Positions 36,981-49,227 are shown, numbered from the stretch's first letter. The stretch is 64,000 nucleotides of DNA from Membranipora membranacea (GCA_914767715.1 OU612067.1:10478001-10542000); one strand, 5' to 3'. Made by a program: numbers and translations. The notes: generated by a model not told the origin, from the sequence alone.

Positions 36981-39725
36981 TCAAGTCGATAATATATGGT
37001 TGAAAAGTAAAGTTTTGAATGAACTGAACTTCTCTTTAGATCTCAAATGTAACGGTAAAGAATTGTATGTAGCAGAAACTTTGTATCTTAGATTGTCTGT
37101 ATGATATAAAAGTAAATGTTTATCACGAAAATTGAACTTGGTAGTGTTTTTAAATCCTCTATATATAAATGGTGGTGTTAAAAAATTGTTTATCTTATGC
37201 GCAAAAAGTGAAGTGAAATAACAAACAAGCTTAGGAAGAGGTAGGAGTTGTAATGATTGTGTAATGGATTCGGTTGAAATGAGATAATACGGGATGTAAT
37301 GCACATTGGCGATAATGCGTAAAGCCCGTTTTTGCAACAAAAATAATTTATTGAGGGCATTATTGCAGGACAAGTTGCCAATGATATGGATACCATATAT
37401 AAGGTGACAATAGATAAACTGGAAGTAAAATGTGCGGGCACTTGCTATATCCAAGAAGTATCTCAAATTTTGAAGTAGGTAAACATTCCGTTGTACCTTT
37501 TTATATACATACTCTAGATGATCCTGCCATGAAAGCGAGTCATTCAACACAAAACCCAGAAGCCTTGTAGTTCTCTGTCTGTTTAGTTTTTCATGCCCTA
37601 TGTACAGTTCCAGGTCATAAAGCGGATCTGAGATATTAAGTAGCATGTAATGAGATTTCTGAACATTTATAACCATCCGGTTACGATTGCACCAATCCAA
37701 AATGCCACTTAAATCTTCAGATGCCTTTGCCTTTAGTTGCTGAAGGTTTTTATTAGATGACAGGAACACTGTATCATCAGCATATGCATATGATGATGAG
37801 TCTGATTTTGATGAAGTTAATAAATCATTTATGAAGATGAGAAACAAAGTTGGTGCTAGGATTGAACCTTGAGGGACCCCTATTGTGATAGGCAATCTAC
37901 AAGATTCAATATTATTGAGTTTAACAAACTGCCTTCTGTCTGTCAGAAAGGTGTCAAGAAGTTTTAACATATTTCCTCCGATGCCGCAAGCCTTCAACTT
38001 ATTGTGTAGTAAAACATGGGATACACAGTCAAATGCCTTTTTAAAATCCAGAAAAAGTAATGTCATAACATTTCCATTAATTTTCTCCACCAAAGAGTCT
38101 GAAATAATTTTAAATAAACTGTCTGAACAAGAATGGCCTTTTCTAAATCCACATTGAAGCTCATGGATGATTTTGTTCTTAGTGAGATATTTTTGCAGAT
38201 GGTGATTTATGTGTTTCTCAAATATTTTTGAAAGAACAGGCAAGACTGAAATTGGCCTATAATTTGATGGGTTATTTATATCCCCAGATTTATGTATTGG
38301 TGAAACTCGAGCTAGTTTCCATGTTGAAGGGAACTGTCCTTTGCTTAAAACCCTGTTAAACATATCGGTGACAATATCCACAATATAAGGCCAAACAAGC
38401 TTCAACATCTTCACTGTAATTCTGTCAGGTCCTGTACTTTTACTATCAGGAATGTGGAACAATATTCTTGTACATGTGAAAGGGGTGAATTGTGGTATGT
38501 CTGTCAAATTATGTTTGGATACGGGAAATGTCATCTCATCTGTTACAACAAGGTTTTTTGTGATTGATTTTGCAATGGATGTGAAATGGCTGTTAAATTG
38601 ATCTGCACTCAAATTTGTCGCAGGGAAAGTCTCCTTCTTTTTATTCTTTAATACATCCCAAACAGGTTTTGTATTACCTTTAGACTCTTTAATAGTATTA
38701 GAAATAGCTCTTTTCTTTTTTTGTCTGATCATATTAGTGACATAATTTCGCTGTTTTTTATATCCTTCCCAATCACCGTTTTGTTTGAGTTGATCTCTGA
38801 TTTTGATGTTCATTTTTACCTCATCATCCAACCATTTTGGAAGATTATGCGTTCTTACAAAACGAGTCTTCTCAAACACGAGTTTTGATATAAGATGATT
38901 CAAATGGCTATAGAACTTCTCAAACATTGAGTCTATTGATCTTTCATTCAGTACATAACCAAAATTTTCCCTTGAGAATGTGTTAAAAATGTTTTCAGGT
39001 GTTGCAAATGAATAATCCAAAAATGTTACCTTACATCTTTGTTTAGATATTTTAACATTTCTATCAATCTCTCTTGAAGCTACTATCATGAAATGATCAC
39101 TCAGTGAATATTTGATGACACCAGATTTAGCAATATTGTCACTTTTACTTGAATAGATGTGGTCAATTAGTGTCCTTGATGAATTAGTTATGCGAGTGGG
39201 TTCAGATATAAGTTGATTCAACAGTAGTGGAGAGGTAACATTATCTAACCACCTGTTTTTCGAAGTTGGATTCATCAAATCAATATTGAAATCACCAAAT
39301 ATTATAATTTCATCGTTCAAACCATAACAACGCTCGACAAACTCTGAAAAGTCTGTGTTCCATGATGCTTTTGATTGGGGAGGTCTATATAAGTATGTGA
39401 CCAAAAAACTCTTTTGGCTTCTGGGTCTGACCTTGACTGTTATACTCTCATTCATGTAAAGATCTAAATTTTCCAGATGTTCAATGACCAGTGAATCATG
39501 GACATAGCAGAGTAATCCCCCACCATTGTTACAGAGCCTATCCCTTCTTATCATCGTATATCCTGGTACCTCATATAGGCAGCTGTCATCATTTTCATTC
39601 AAAAATGTTTCAGCCAAACACAGTATACTAAATTTGTGATCACTAAGAATTAAACGAACCTCTTCCAGTTTGCTTGCCAATCCACGGATATTAAGATATG
39701 CGCTATAAAAATTCATTGCCATCAT
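36981..39725 (-). CDS. LINE ORF2: endonuclease and reverse transcriptase (914 aa)
   Basis: Intact 914-residue protein for target-primed reverse transcription. The AP-like endonuclease (about 1-225) shows LAETFL (38-43), IIFGDFNIDL (141-150) and YSLSDHF (207-212). The RT domain (about 420-720) shows SNYRPISVLPVLSKIFEKH, GFRKGHS, LFLDFKKAFD (557-566), GVPQGSILAPTLF (616-628) and AYADDTVFL (647-655, catalytic Asp pair). A thumb and C-terminal region follow; no RNase H. Its ATG overlaps the ORF1 stop as ATGA, suggesting termination-reinitiation. All catalytic motifs are present and no stops are seen, so it could be active. Confidence 0.92.
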   Translation of the reverse strand: MMAMNFYSAYLNIRGLASKLEEVRLILSDHKFSILCLAETFLNENDDSCLYEVPGYTMIRRDRLCNNGGGLLCYVHDSLVIEHLENLDLYMNESITVKVRPRSQKSFLVTYLYRPPQSKASWNTDFSEFVERCYGLNDEIIIFGDFNIDLMNPTSKNRWLDNVTSPLLLNQLISEPTRITNSSRTLIDHIYSSKSDNIAKSGVIKYSLSDHFMIVASREIDRNVKISKQRCKVTFLDYSFATPENIFNTFSRENFGYVLNERSIDSMFEKFYSHLNHLISKLVFEKTRFVRTHNLPKWLDDEVKMNIKIRDQLKQNGDWEGYKKQRNYVTNMIRQKKKRAISNTIKESKGNTKPVWDVLKNKKKETFPATNLSADQFNSHFTSIAKSITKNLVVTDEMTFPVSKHNLTDIPQFTPFTCTRILFHIPDSKSTGPDRITVKMLKLVWPYIVDIVTDMFNRVLSKGQFPSTWKLARVSPIHKSGDINNPSNYRPISVLPVLSKIFEKHINHHLQKYLTKNKIIHELQCGFRKGHSCSDSLFKIISDSLVEKINGNVMTLLFLDFKKAFDCVSHVLLHNKLKACGIGGNMLKLLDTFLTDRRQFVKLNNIESCRLPITIGVPQGSILAPTLFLIFINDLLTSSKSDSSSYAYADDTVFLSSNKNLQQLKAKASEDLSGILDWCNRNRMVINVQKSHYMLLNISDPLYDLELYIGHEKLNRQRTTRLLGFVLNDSLSWQDHLEYVYKKVQRNVYLLQNLRYFLDIASARTFYFQFIYCHLIYGIHIIGNLSCNNALNKLFLLQKRALRIIANVHYIPYYLISTESITQSLQLLPLPKLVCYFTSLFAHKINNFLTPPFIYRGFKNTTKFNFRDKHLLLYHTDNLRYKVSATYNSLPLHLRSKEKFSSFKTLLFNHILST

Positions 39726-41302
39726 AGAAGTTTTTCAAAATGGCATTTAAGTTTAAGTGAGTCTAAAATCATACCTTGACTGAGGACCTTGTTGTATTGG
39801 TCCTGAGTGTCAAACTTTACTTTAAAGATGCGCATTTTCTTTTCCCCTTTGTAAATCCTTATAGCTGAAGAGTTGGGGAAATTCTGTGATATCTCTTTTA
39901 TTACAAGTTCATCATCAGCATCGATAGGAATGCCTCTCAGCATACCAGTGTTGACTTTTGCTGATTCTGGATTGATTGTCTTTCTTACTTGCGAATTTTC
40001 AAATAGTAATGTATTCCAAGTGTTTATCAACTTGGTCACTGTCTTTTCATCGCGAAGGTGCAGCATAATTTTTGGAGATTCTGTCTTGAAATTGTAGGTC
40101 GTTATGTTTTCTATGATTGTTGGGCCGAATTCACGGTTAATCTCACGTCTGATGTTGTCTTGATTATAGTTTTGGTAGGTTTTTGATGACTTGTTGATAC
40201 TTATTACGATGCAGTGCTTGGGGTTGAAGTTGTTTGGACGAGCTGTTTTTGTAATAGAGGGCATGTGATCTGGTGTGTTGGATGTAGTTGCCGGTGAACT
40301 TGGTGTTGGTGTGTTTTGATGTGTTGTTGATGAAGGAATATTTCTGTGGAGTTGTCTACTGCTGCTTGCAACTGATGACCATTGTTGTGTGGTGTTAAGA
40401 GTTTGAGTTGGAAGATATGTTTGTTGTACGGTATTTTTGGAATTTGATGGACATTCCTTTGTACTAGGGCTCTCAGAAAAAGCACTAGTAATTTTATCCA
40501 ATTTAACCTGCATGCTGTCCATCTTCTCCTGCATGCTGTCCATCTTCTCCATCATAATAGAAAGCACGCCATGTAGAGTTCTGCATGACGCACATTCGGG
40601 ACTCTCCCCACAATCTCTGTCCCTGGAATGACTGGGAGCGCTGTCGACGAATGGAGCAGAAGTCTCCATTGTCTCAGACAGGGAACACTGAGAAGACTCT
40701 GGCAGTGAAACAGTAGATCCCCCTAGAGCACCTTGTGTGCTTTGTTGTTGAGTTGTGCTGCTGTTGGCATTGGTTTGTTTACTTTTTAGCGATTCCATTG
40801 CATTTGAGCATAAGGAACGGACTTTCTCGTTTAAATTGGCAATTGTTTCTGGCTGTAGTTCACCTACCAGCTTAGAGTAGTGACTTATAAACACATCCAC
40901 ATCTTTGATAGCATTCACCAGTATTCTAGAGGTGGTATGGTAAAAGTTTGCAGTATAAAGGCGTCTATCCGATTTCTTCTTGTTTTTAACGGTGAATATG
41001 GTGGCTGTTGTGTTTTTGTCCTTATCTTTATTCATTTTCCTAGTTACATAAAGATATTGCTCCTGAATGGATGTTTGAAATATAGATCTGACAAGCTCAA
41101 AAACAGCTGTGCTGCAGTCAACGACAATTTGGATGTTTCCCGGATTACCTTTTATGGTGATAGACTCATCAGTGGTAGTAGATTCGATTTTCTTTTGTAA
41201 TGCCTTCAACTTGTTGAGCGAATAGGTGAAGATATTATCCTCAGCATCATCCTCATCAGGATCATTACTGGAAATGAGTTTTCTCTTCTTGCCTTTGTTC
41301 AT
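39722..41302 (-). CDS. LINE ORF1 protein (526 aa)
   Basis: RNA-binding gag-like protein. The N terminus is basic (MNKGKKRKLISSNDPDEDDA). The middle is Ser/Thr/Gln-rich with a short heptad stretch (MMEKMDSMQEKMDSMQVKL, near 245-265) suited to oligomerisation. The C terminus (about 360-526) has a beta-alpha fold-like region ending RIYKGEKKMRIFKVKFD, reminiscent of the RRM-like/PRE-type domain of Jockey/CR1 ORF1 proteins. No CCHC knuckles are seen. It overlaps ORF2 by 4 nt. Function is assigned by position and composition. Confidence 0.8.
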   Translation of the reverse strand: MNKGKKRKLISSNDPDEDDAEDNIFTYSLNKLKALQKKIESTTTDESITIKGNPGNIQIVVDCSTAVFELVRSIFQTSIQEQYLYVTRKMNKDKDKNTTATIFTVKNKKKSDRRLYTANFYHTTSRILVNAIKDVDVFISHYSKLVGELQPETIANLNEKVRSLCSNAMESLKSKQTNANSSTTQQQSTQGALGGSTVSLPESSQCSLSETMETSAPFVDSAPSHSRDRDCGESPECASCRTLHGVLSIMMEKMDSMQEKMDSMQVKLDKITSAFSESPSTKECPSNSKNTVQQTYLPTQTLNTTQQWSSVASSSRQLHRNIPSSTTHQNTPTPSSPATTSNTPDHMPSITKTARPNNFNPKHCIVISINKSSKTYQNYNQDNIRREINREFGPTIIENITTYNFKTESPKIMLHLRDEKTVTKLINTWNTLLFENSQVRKTINPESAKVNTGMLRGIPIDADDELVIKEISQNFPNSSAIRIYKGEKKMRIFKVKFDTQDQYNKVLSQGMILDSLKLKCHFEKLL

Positions 41303-44300
41303 TTTGGGTGAAAATTACCCAGATTTATTGTCAATTTTTCTGGAGCTCAGATTTTTTCAGCCTTGCGCTTCAAGAATTCAACAATCCTAGCCTTTAACTT
41401 GCCTAGCCTTTAACTTCTATGGTCAGGGTCTACATTAAGGTGCACACCGTAGCTCTGATAAAACTTCATTTGCTCTTGTGTTTTGTATGATCGACATCGA
41501 TTTTGCCAGCACCCCAGCAAGTTCCCTACTATGAGTTTACAGACACAGTATATCATAGCGCTCTTCGTATGACTTTCAAGTTACTGTATGCTGGCCACAG
41601 GTGAGTCATTATGTGGGATGGCATGATCTTTGCAATAGAATGGTCATCTCGATGTCATATCATCCTAGTTGGACAGATATCTGGGGAGTTCACGGCCAAT
41701 TTTTCCCTTTCCATAGTAAGTCATAAGTTTTAGGATGAAACTTATCCTGTTGAAAAATTTCTGGTCCTGTATTTACCAGAAAATCAAGGCTGAACTTACC
41801 ATCAGTATGACCATCGAAAACTGTCAAATTGACTATATGTTGTAAAAGACTTTGGGTTTTAGGTGTTCATGACAAATACCCAAAATCAAAGGAAGTTGAA
41901 AATTTTCCTAAAAACTTGTCAGATGCTATCATAATTTCTAGCTGGCTAAAGTGACGGTAGCAGGTAATGCCACTAACCATTCCTCCAAATATCCAGTCAG
42001 GGCTCTTATCCAATATTTCTACAGTGATGTTCATCCAATGATGTTTTCTATACTCAGGTGCAACTTCTGGAGGAACATCTAATGGAGCTTCTTGTGTGCT
42101 CCCATTCATATACAGAAATAAACAGTATTACACCTGCACTGATGACGATTATAATGGTCGTTTCTGGTGCTCAACGACAAAGAATTATTCTACAACATGG
42201 GGAATATGCTCAGGTAGGTGCTGACTTTCTGATAGAGAGTCAAATGGCAGATAAACCCAACAGTGATAAAAATGTTGTAGATAACACCAAACAAGCAATG
42301 ACCAACCCATTATGCATACTAGTAGAGTATTCCAGCCTTCTGCTTCCTGTGTTTGGCCCAAATCTCAGACTAGGCTTTGTATTGTCCATTCATCTTCTAA
42401 CTTTGATTGATAGCTCTGAAGAGATACACTGCATCAAGTAATTTCCGGGGCATATGATCTCATAATGTGATACATAATTTACCAATATTTCTTCCATTGA
42501 TTTTAGATACATCAGAAGCTGAGAGTGGTGTATATGTGATGTTAGATGGTAAAGATCAGAGGATCACACATCAGACAGGAACTATAATCAGTCACAGAGG
42601 ATATCGACAGGAGAACTACTCTAACTACATAGACAGTACACTGAGAATACAAGTAGATGGAGTGCTTTCAATAACATTGACAGTCTTGGAGTTTGTGCTA
42701 CATGACAACAGGGCGCCAAATGGGGACTGCTATGACTTTATGCAAATTAATGAGATAAAGTACTGTGCAAACAAATTAGCAGAAGGGGAGAAGAAAATGT
42801 ATATCAGTGCAGAGGGAGAATTCAGTCTCAAATTCCACACAAACACAGTGAATGTGGAAAAAGGTTTCCAAATTCAATATAGTTATCATGGTGAGTAAAA
42901 ATAGGCAGTAGCAAGCGCCAGATGTGGGCTTGATATGTTAACTCATTGCAACAAAATCATACCGAACAACATAACTTGAAAACTGATGTTATTTTTTATT
43001 CTTCATAGAGTTAAGCTGCTCAAAGGTCATTTTACAGTTTATAATCATTTTTTGAGAAACCTAAAGTTTTAGTTGATTTGAGTAGGTTTATGATATTAAA
43101 GGTTTTAAAGAGAACATTATCTCTTTATCAAGCCATTTCATTCCAAATTGACGATGTATGTCAGTTTAAAAATGATCGGTGTAATTAAGGTAAAAAAACA
43201 ATAGGTTAATAAAAGTACTAATATAGCCTAGTAGTAATGATGATTTTTAAGTTTCCCAATGGTCAGTACTACCAGTCTATGTTCATTACTTTTAATTAGT
43301 TTTCAGAATGAAAAGTCAATGAATGTGGATAAATTTGACTATTGAACCTGGTCTTAGTAAACTATTGTAACTTACCACCAATATCTACATCTCTGTCTCT
43401 TGAATAGTTTTAGAACCTGTGACGACACCCGCAGCAACACCCACAACAGATGAAATTAGCATCACTTCACCTACAAATCAGTCTAGTACTGCTGATAAAC
43501 CTTCTTCAATGTCAACTCAAGCCAACCTTAGTCCCAGATCAACTGAAACAGAAACTACACAACCGAACATCACAGGTGAGTAAGGGTAAACATAAATAAA
43601 ACTGAATAAACTTCAAAATAATCTATGAACTCATTCAAAAATATTATAAAAACAATTAATTATAAAATCATTTTCTATGTTTTGCCTAGCACTGATAAAG
43701 ACACAACAATTTTTTTCTTTCATCTTACAAATGAAAAAACATCACTTTTACTAGTCATGAAGAAATCATGGTGCAGAAATCGTTACATTGACACTGTCAC
43801 CAGGCATTGACATGGTGATACTACAAACTCAGCAGATAATTTTTTTATGTAATGTGAGTTGTTTTTGTAAAGAAGCCAGGGGTTCCTACTGGGCCAGGAT
43901 GGGCAGCGATGATCAGTAAAAAGTTGCGATAAACTCTAAGTGGTGTTTCGTAGTTCAACTTACCATGAAGGTTACAACCAAGAGTGATTCTTCCCAGATA
44001 GTGATGACGTAGTACCCAGGAAGTGAGCTCAGCACTTAGTAGTACTCAATAGTCCGAGTAGCATCTGGAGGCAGGTATACTTTAGGTTGTACTCAGTGTA
44101 GTGCTCCAGATCTGGTGTAAGGTAGCTAGCTAGTCAGTCCACATGCCCTTTCTTTTGGAAGTGGCAGACAACTCTCACTTTATAGCTCCACCAGGTGGTG
44201 AAGCATAAAGAAAACAAAGGCGGTAAAATATACATTCACAGTCTACGCATAACATCATGATGACGACGATGGGAATTTTGAAAATTAAAATGGTTTGGGC

Positions 44301-44487
44301 CACACCCTTCCCACCTTTCAAAATAACCACCTCTGGTGAAAGGATCAGTTTTTGCATCATTTCCTGTTTGGCAACTGCCTGTGCTTGTCAGCGCTATTCT
44401 CAAATGTCAGAATTGTCTCAGGATTGCTCCGCTGACGCGTCATCGAAGGGCAGTGGCTTAAAGCCAAGCACTTCGTCCTCGCTGACC

Positions 44488-45516
44488 TCACTTAACTCCA
44501 GAGATACTGACACACGATCTAAAGCGCGTCTGATCCCCTTCCTCAGCAGAAAGAGGCGACTGCTGATGTTCACAATGAACAACAGACTCTTCGGTCTCTC
44601 CTGCCTTGCTGATACACATCCGCTCTGCCTCCACACTCACTTCAGCAGCACCACCAGCTGGTGATGCAACCATCTGAGTCGCCGGCACGGGGGCCGACAC
44701 TGAGGCAGTGCTGATGGGTCGAGAACTCACTCCAGAGCTCGCCATCAACGCTGTGGCCACAGCTAAGGTGTTATTAGCCGGACTCACAGCAGACGCCTGG
44801 ACCTCAGTAGCAGTGGAGGTACCAACAGTAACCGCCGCAGCTGTAGTATTGGCATACCACTGACTCAGACCAGAGACTAGGCCTTGGAGACTGTGGTAAG
44901 TGTCACGATTTTTCACAATGACACTTCTTTCAGCCACAAGACTAGCCTGGGCTCTCTCAAACTCCTGACGGAGAGATAAAAGTCTCTCGTCAACCGCAAG
45001 CAACTGAGCGACGTAGTCGGAATGACTCTCACTACCCAGACCAGCTGAACGGGCCAGATTCAGCCTCCTTGAGACGTCCAAGGGTGCGACCCGGCTCCCG
45101 CCCACAATTGAGGCAAAACTGCCAGCAATGGGCCTCCTCGAAGCTCTGCTACCGGCCGTCTCGAGCCGCGCTCGAGGCGCAGGTGGCCCAGCCGACCCAG
45201 ATGACTCTGAGCCAGTAAGCTCCCTGCTGGGGTTGGTAGACACTCCACCGACAGAACCAGAGGTTCCAGCACGATCTCTGACCGACATGCAGCTACCCCT
45301 CTGTGGGCACTCGGTCCGCATGTGACCACGCTTGTCACAGAAGTGACACCGCTTATTCGGACATTGAGCAGCCTGGTAGCCCTGCTCACCGCACTCAAAG
45401 CATGTCAACTTCTCACACCGAATAGTCGGGTGATCCGTCGACATACATACCTCGCACCGCCGCCTACGGGGTCGCTTACCTCCGTCACCATGCTTCTTCT
45501 TACGCTTCGGTGGCAT
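44488..45516 (-). CDS. Extra zinc-knuckle ORF (ORF3), Gypsy unit B
   Basis: 342 codons, same length as unit A and uninterrupted, differing at about eleven residues. The three knuckles are kept, including the CFECGEQGYQAAQC variant with Tyr for His. The basic start, coiled coil and Ala/Val/Thr-rich region are as in unit A. Confidence 0.72.
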   Translation of the reverse strand: MPPKRKKKHGDGGKRPRRRRCEVCMSTDHPTIRCEKLTCFECGEQGYQAAQCPNKRCHFCDKRGHMRTECPQRGSCMSVRDRAGTSGSVGGVSTNPSRELTGSESSGSAGPPAPRARLETAGSRASRRPIAGSFASIVGGSRVAPLDVSRRLNLARSAGLGSESHSDYVAQLLAVDERLLSLRQEFERAQASLVAERSVIVKNRDTYHSLQGLVSGLSQWYANTTAAAVTVGTSTATEVQASAVSPANNTLAVATALMASSGVSSRPISTASVSAPVPATQMVASPAGGAAEVSVEAERMCISKAGETEESVVHCEHQQSPLSAEEGDQTRFRSCVSISGVK

Positions 45517-45635
45517 CTCTCGGTCAGTAAGTATGGGGTTTATTCTCTAGATTCAGAGGGGAAGGTTGTAATCTGAAAATACAGAAAACCAAGTGTTACT
45601 GATACACAAAGTCAGGTTTGGTAGTGGGTTTGACA

Positions 45636-46762
45636 CTATGTTGACCGTATTATTGGTGCAGCCGGCCTCTTAGGTCTGGCTGAAGCGTGCAACCTACGCC
45701 TTGCTTCGAATCCATGCCGTAGCAACGACCTTGACTGTCTACCAGAAACCACATTCACCGGATCAGTACTAGCATTACTAGAAGCGGGAGTTACAGCAGT
45801 TAAATCAAGCACAGGTTGCTCAACTGCAACTTCAAGAGTATCATCTAAGAATACTTCCAGATTTTCAAGTGGAACTACCTCAACAGCAAGGTTATCCTCA
45901 GGCATTTGGACTTGCTGAGGTTGTTGTCCAACTACAGCAGGCCTCACACTATGAGGTAAATCTGAAGAAACAATATCAGGTTGCACACAACAAGCATTCT
46001 CATCTACGTTGGTACCATTCTCTGCTTGAACCTGATCATAATCAGCTTCAAGGGATAGCGGTAGTACCTGATCATTTTCATGATCGCTACAATCAAGTGC
46101 ATCATCATTATAAAACAAATAAGTGTTTTCGATTACGTCTAACGACAGAGGGAGCAACCTGTACCCAGTAGCTTTGTGGGGTGGTATCAGCTTGGACAAC
46201 AATCCCTTCACGGCCCAGATCAGATGGAGCTTTAACCCAAACTCGCTGATTAGGCTCCAAAGTCGGTAGAAACTTGGCACAACATTTTTCGTTCCATTTT
46301 TTTCTTCTCCGACTCACATTGTATCCCTCAACCTCTTCATACAAACTATAATCGACCCTGAGTTCTCTATTTGAACCTAACGGAGACCTCAAAGTTCGAC
46401 CAAACATCAACAGCAGGTGTACACCCAGAATTCAGGGGAGTGTTTCGATATGACATCATGCATTTCTCATGATCACTGCATTTTCGAAACATTCTCTTGA
46501 CAACACCTACAGATCTTTCAGCTAAACCGATAGATTGCGGGTAACGATGGCTACTCGTGGCATGACTAAAGCCATAGTCACTCGCAAACTGTCGGAATTC
46601 AGCTCTTTTATACCCTGGACCATTGTCACTACGGAGGTTTCTAGGGACTCCAAGAGTAGAAAATACTTTCTTGAAGGCACCTATCATCCCTAGACTCGTC
46701 TGCGCCGATATAGGCACAGCCTCAACCCACTTACTATAATAGTCTACAAGAATGCAGTACAA
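45636..46762 (-). pseudogene. pol: Integrase core, C-terminal domain and pol tail, unit B
   Basis: Core frame 46367-46762 (LVDYYSKWVE, RSDNGPGY, GLAERSV), C-terminal frame 46108-46410 and tail frame 45636-46280, with the same frame breaks as unit A. Confidence 0.75.
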
Positions 46763-46810
46763 TTTATTTTCAAACTCAATAACTTCAGATGCGATCTCAA
46801 TTCAAGGCCC

Positions 46811-49227
46811 TGTTGAACCCACAAGCGTCGCAAACGTCAAAACGTCGCAATCTAGCAATCCACTAACGTCGCAATCCAAAAAACGTCGCAACGAAGGGTT
46901 TTTAAAACGTCGCAAACCAACAAACGTCGCAAACCCACAAACATCGCAATTTTTAAATGTCGCAATAGCTCGAACCCACTAACTTCGCAAATGTCGCAAC
47001 TCAACAAAAATACAAAGATGTCTTCTCATGTGATGCAAATTGGTGATGATGATATGTTGCGAGAAGTAGAGAGGAGCATACAAACTGCAAAACACGATGG
47101 GGAATTGAATATCAACATTATATATTGTGCCATGCATAATTGTTGTGTATTTTTCAGGTTATTTGAATCATTTTTTCACTTTCTAGTGTCGTTTATTGTT
47201 ACCTCAGAATCCATTAATGCTGTCATAAATGGGTGCTAATCAAGATTTAGCACAATTAAGGCAAATATTTGCATACATGTCAGGCTTGAAATATACTGTC
47301 ATGTTTGATATAGGCTATGCTTAAAGTTGTTAAGAGGCTTTTACACTACTTGAAATACCATAAATGTTAAATCATTTATGCATCTCTTTATGACTACCCT
47401 TTATCTATTGAATAAGGAATTTTTAATTCATTCCCAAGATGCAACTTTATGGTTTTATGGTATGATAATAAAACCTCAACAGGATACCATATGAATCATA
47501 AGCATACAGTAGGATGCGATATTACACCTTGCATTGCGTAACAGCAATTGTATTTTCATCACTAGAATTATATGCAGTTTGTAAACTCAAATCCTGGGTT
47601 ATGGACAAGAAACCTTGACAGTGGGTCAATGATAGTGCAGTTGAAAATTTACAGAATTTAATATCGCTTTGTGACCCAGCGGCTTCTTGTTAATGGCCAT
47701 GGTTATATAATAAATGGGTTTCCCTTAAAAATTCAAGTCAAATTATAAATGGCCTCAATATACTTTGGTAATTCCATAGATATGTATTATGGGAACCGTT
47801 AACCTCTTAAATTTTATTGAATTTGTTATTGTATACTATCTGAAAGAGAAGTCTTCAAAGTGCCACATCCTGCAAGACCAGGGTAAACAGTGGCCTTTCT
47901 TGACAAGCATTGCTGAAAGGAGAGGGGAACCCTTCCGACAAAGCTGGTGAAGACAGGGTAAGGGACCAGCAGATGAAATTTTTTGAGATATTGTGATTTG
48001 CTTGTTTAGTGATGAAATTAATTTAAAAAAATTGCAGCTCAACTATGCCTGGGTACTCAAAGACTATTATCCTCCCTCTAAAAATTCAACCTGCTTTTGC
48101 CTATCTAGCCAGCAAGTTAAGCAGTATCTATCTATTCTACCTATACATACAGTGGGCTGCCTATATTATCTATTCAGTGGTATGGAGGAGGGTCAATGAA
48201 TAAAATAATAAAGAGCTGAGAAGATCTGCTGTAGTCATAGCCTTCTTATTATCCATATTGATAAATAAATCTGACATGGTCAGCCGGCGCCTATATCATA
48301 GATATATATTATATATAAGACAAAACATTCTCACGGCACACAGTATTGTCTAGGAACACAGGTTTTTTTTCCATTGATCAAACTAAAATTAACTCAATGA
48401 ACACGCTCCGGGCTCTCAGATGGTTTTTCATGTGCATCTGTTTGTAATCAAGGTTCATTAATGTTCAACCAGGGAGAATGGATGAACTTTCTACCAAACC
48501 ATTTTATTTCATAAGTGGGATGTAGAAAACATGTTATGTGTCATCCTATTTTACTTTGTGAGGAAACAACTCCTAACAAAGTGAAAATTAAAAAATTACA
48601 TGGTTCATGGTATATAAAAAAAGTTTGACTTTATTTATCTCAGAAATCCAAAGCGTTGCATCATGGGAAGTCTGTGCAATTTGATGGATTAAGGCCATGT
48701 CAGCAAGAGGAAAAAATATAGCACTCAATCTCTTGACAAGTTCAATCTTTGGCTAAATCAAACATTAAGGTACATCACAAATTGGTATGTCACTATATCT
48801 GCTAGATAGTGATTAGCATCCCTTTTATGACAGCATAAATGGATTCTGAGGTAACAACAAACGACCCTAGAAAGTGAAAAAAATGATTCAAATAACCTGA
48901 AAAATACTCAACAATTATCCATATCACAATATATAATGTTGATACTCAATTCCCCACCGTGTTTTGAAGTTTGTATGCTCCTTTCAACTTCTCGCAACAT
49001 ATCATCATAACCAATTTGCTTCAAATGGGAAGACAACTTCGTATTTTTGTTGAGTTGCAACATTTGCGAAGTTAGTGGGTTCGAGCTATTGCGATGTTTA
49101 AAAAATTGCGACGTTTGTGGGTTTGCGACGTTTTAAAAACCTTTCATTGCGACGTTTTTTGGATTGCAACGTTAGTGGAACTCTAGATTGCGACGTTTTG
49201 ACGTTTGCGACATTTGTGGGTTCAACA
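46811..49227. mobile_element. Long-TIR element inside integrase, unit B
   Basis: 2417 bp, target duplication GGCCC (46806-46810 and 49228-49232), same site and same CGTCGCAA-repeat termini as unit A. Slightly longer through small internal indels (for example near 47980). Confidence 0.83.

Larger units (their letters stand above)
36854..41385 (-). mobile_element. Full-length two-ORF LINE, unit B only
   Basis: About 4.53 kb on the minus strand with two long open frames, a short 3' UTR ending in a TATATA tail, and an 80-bp 5' leader. It is absent from unit A, where the site CTCTCTTGCCTAGCC is continuous (5853-5868). At its 5' junction, 16 bp (CCTAGCCTTTAACTTG) are directly repeated; no ordinary flanking duplication is seen on the 3' side. 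The endonuclease type and RT without RNase H suggest the CR1/L2/Jockey group. Both ORFs are open, so it may be recent. It sits about 145 bp upstream of the type I ATG of unit B. Confidence 0.88.

Noticed and set aside
36868-37104. 78-codon plus-strand ORF
   Set aside because: Antisense to the 3' end of LINE ORF2 and its 3' UTR.
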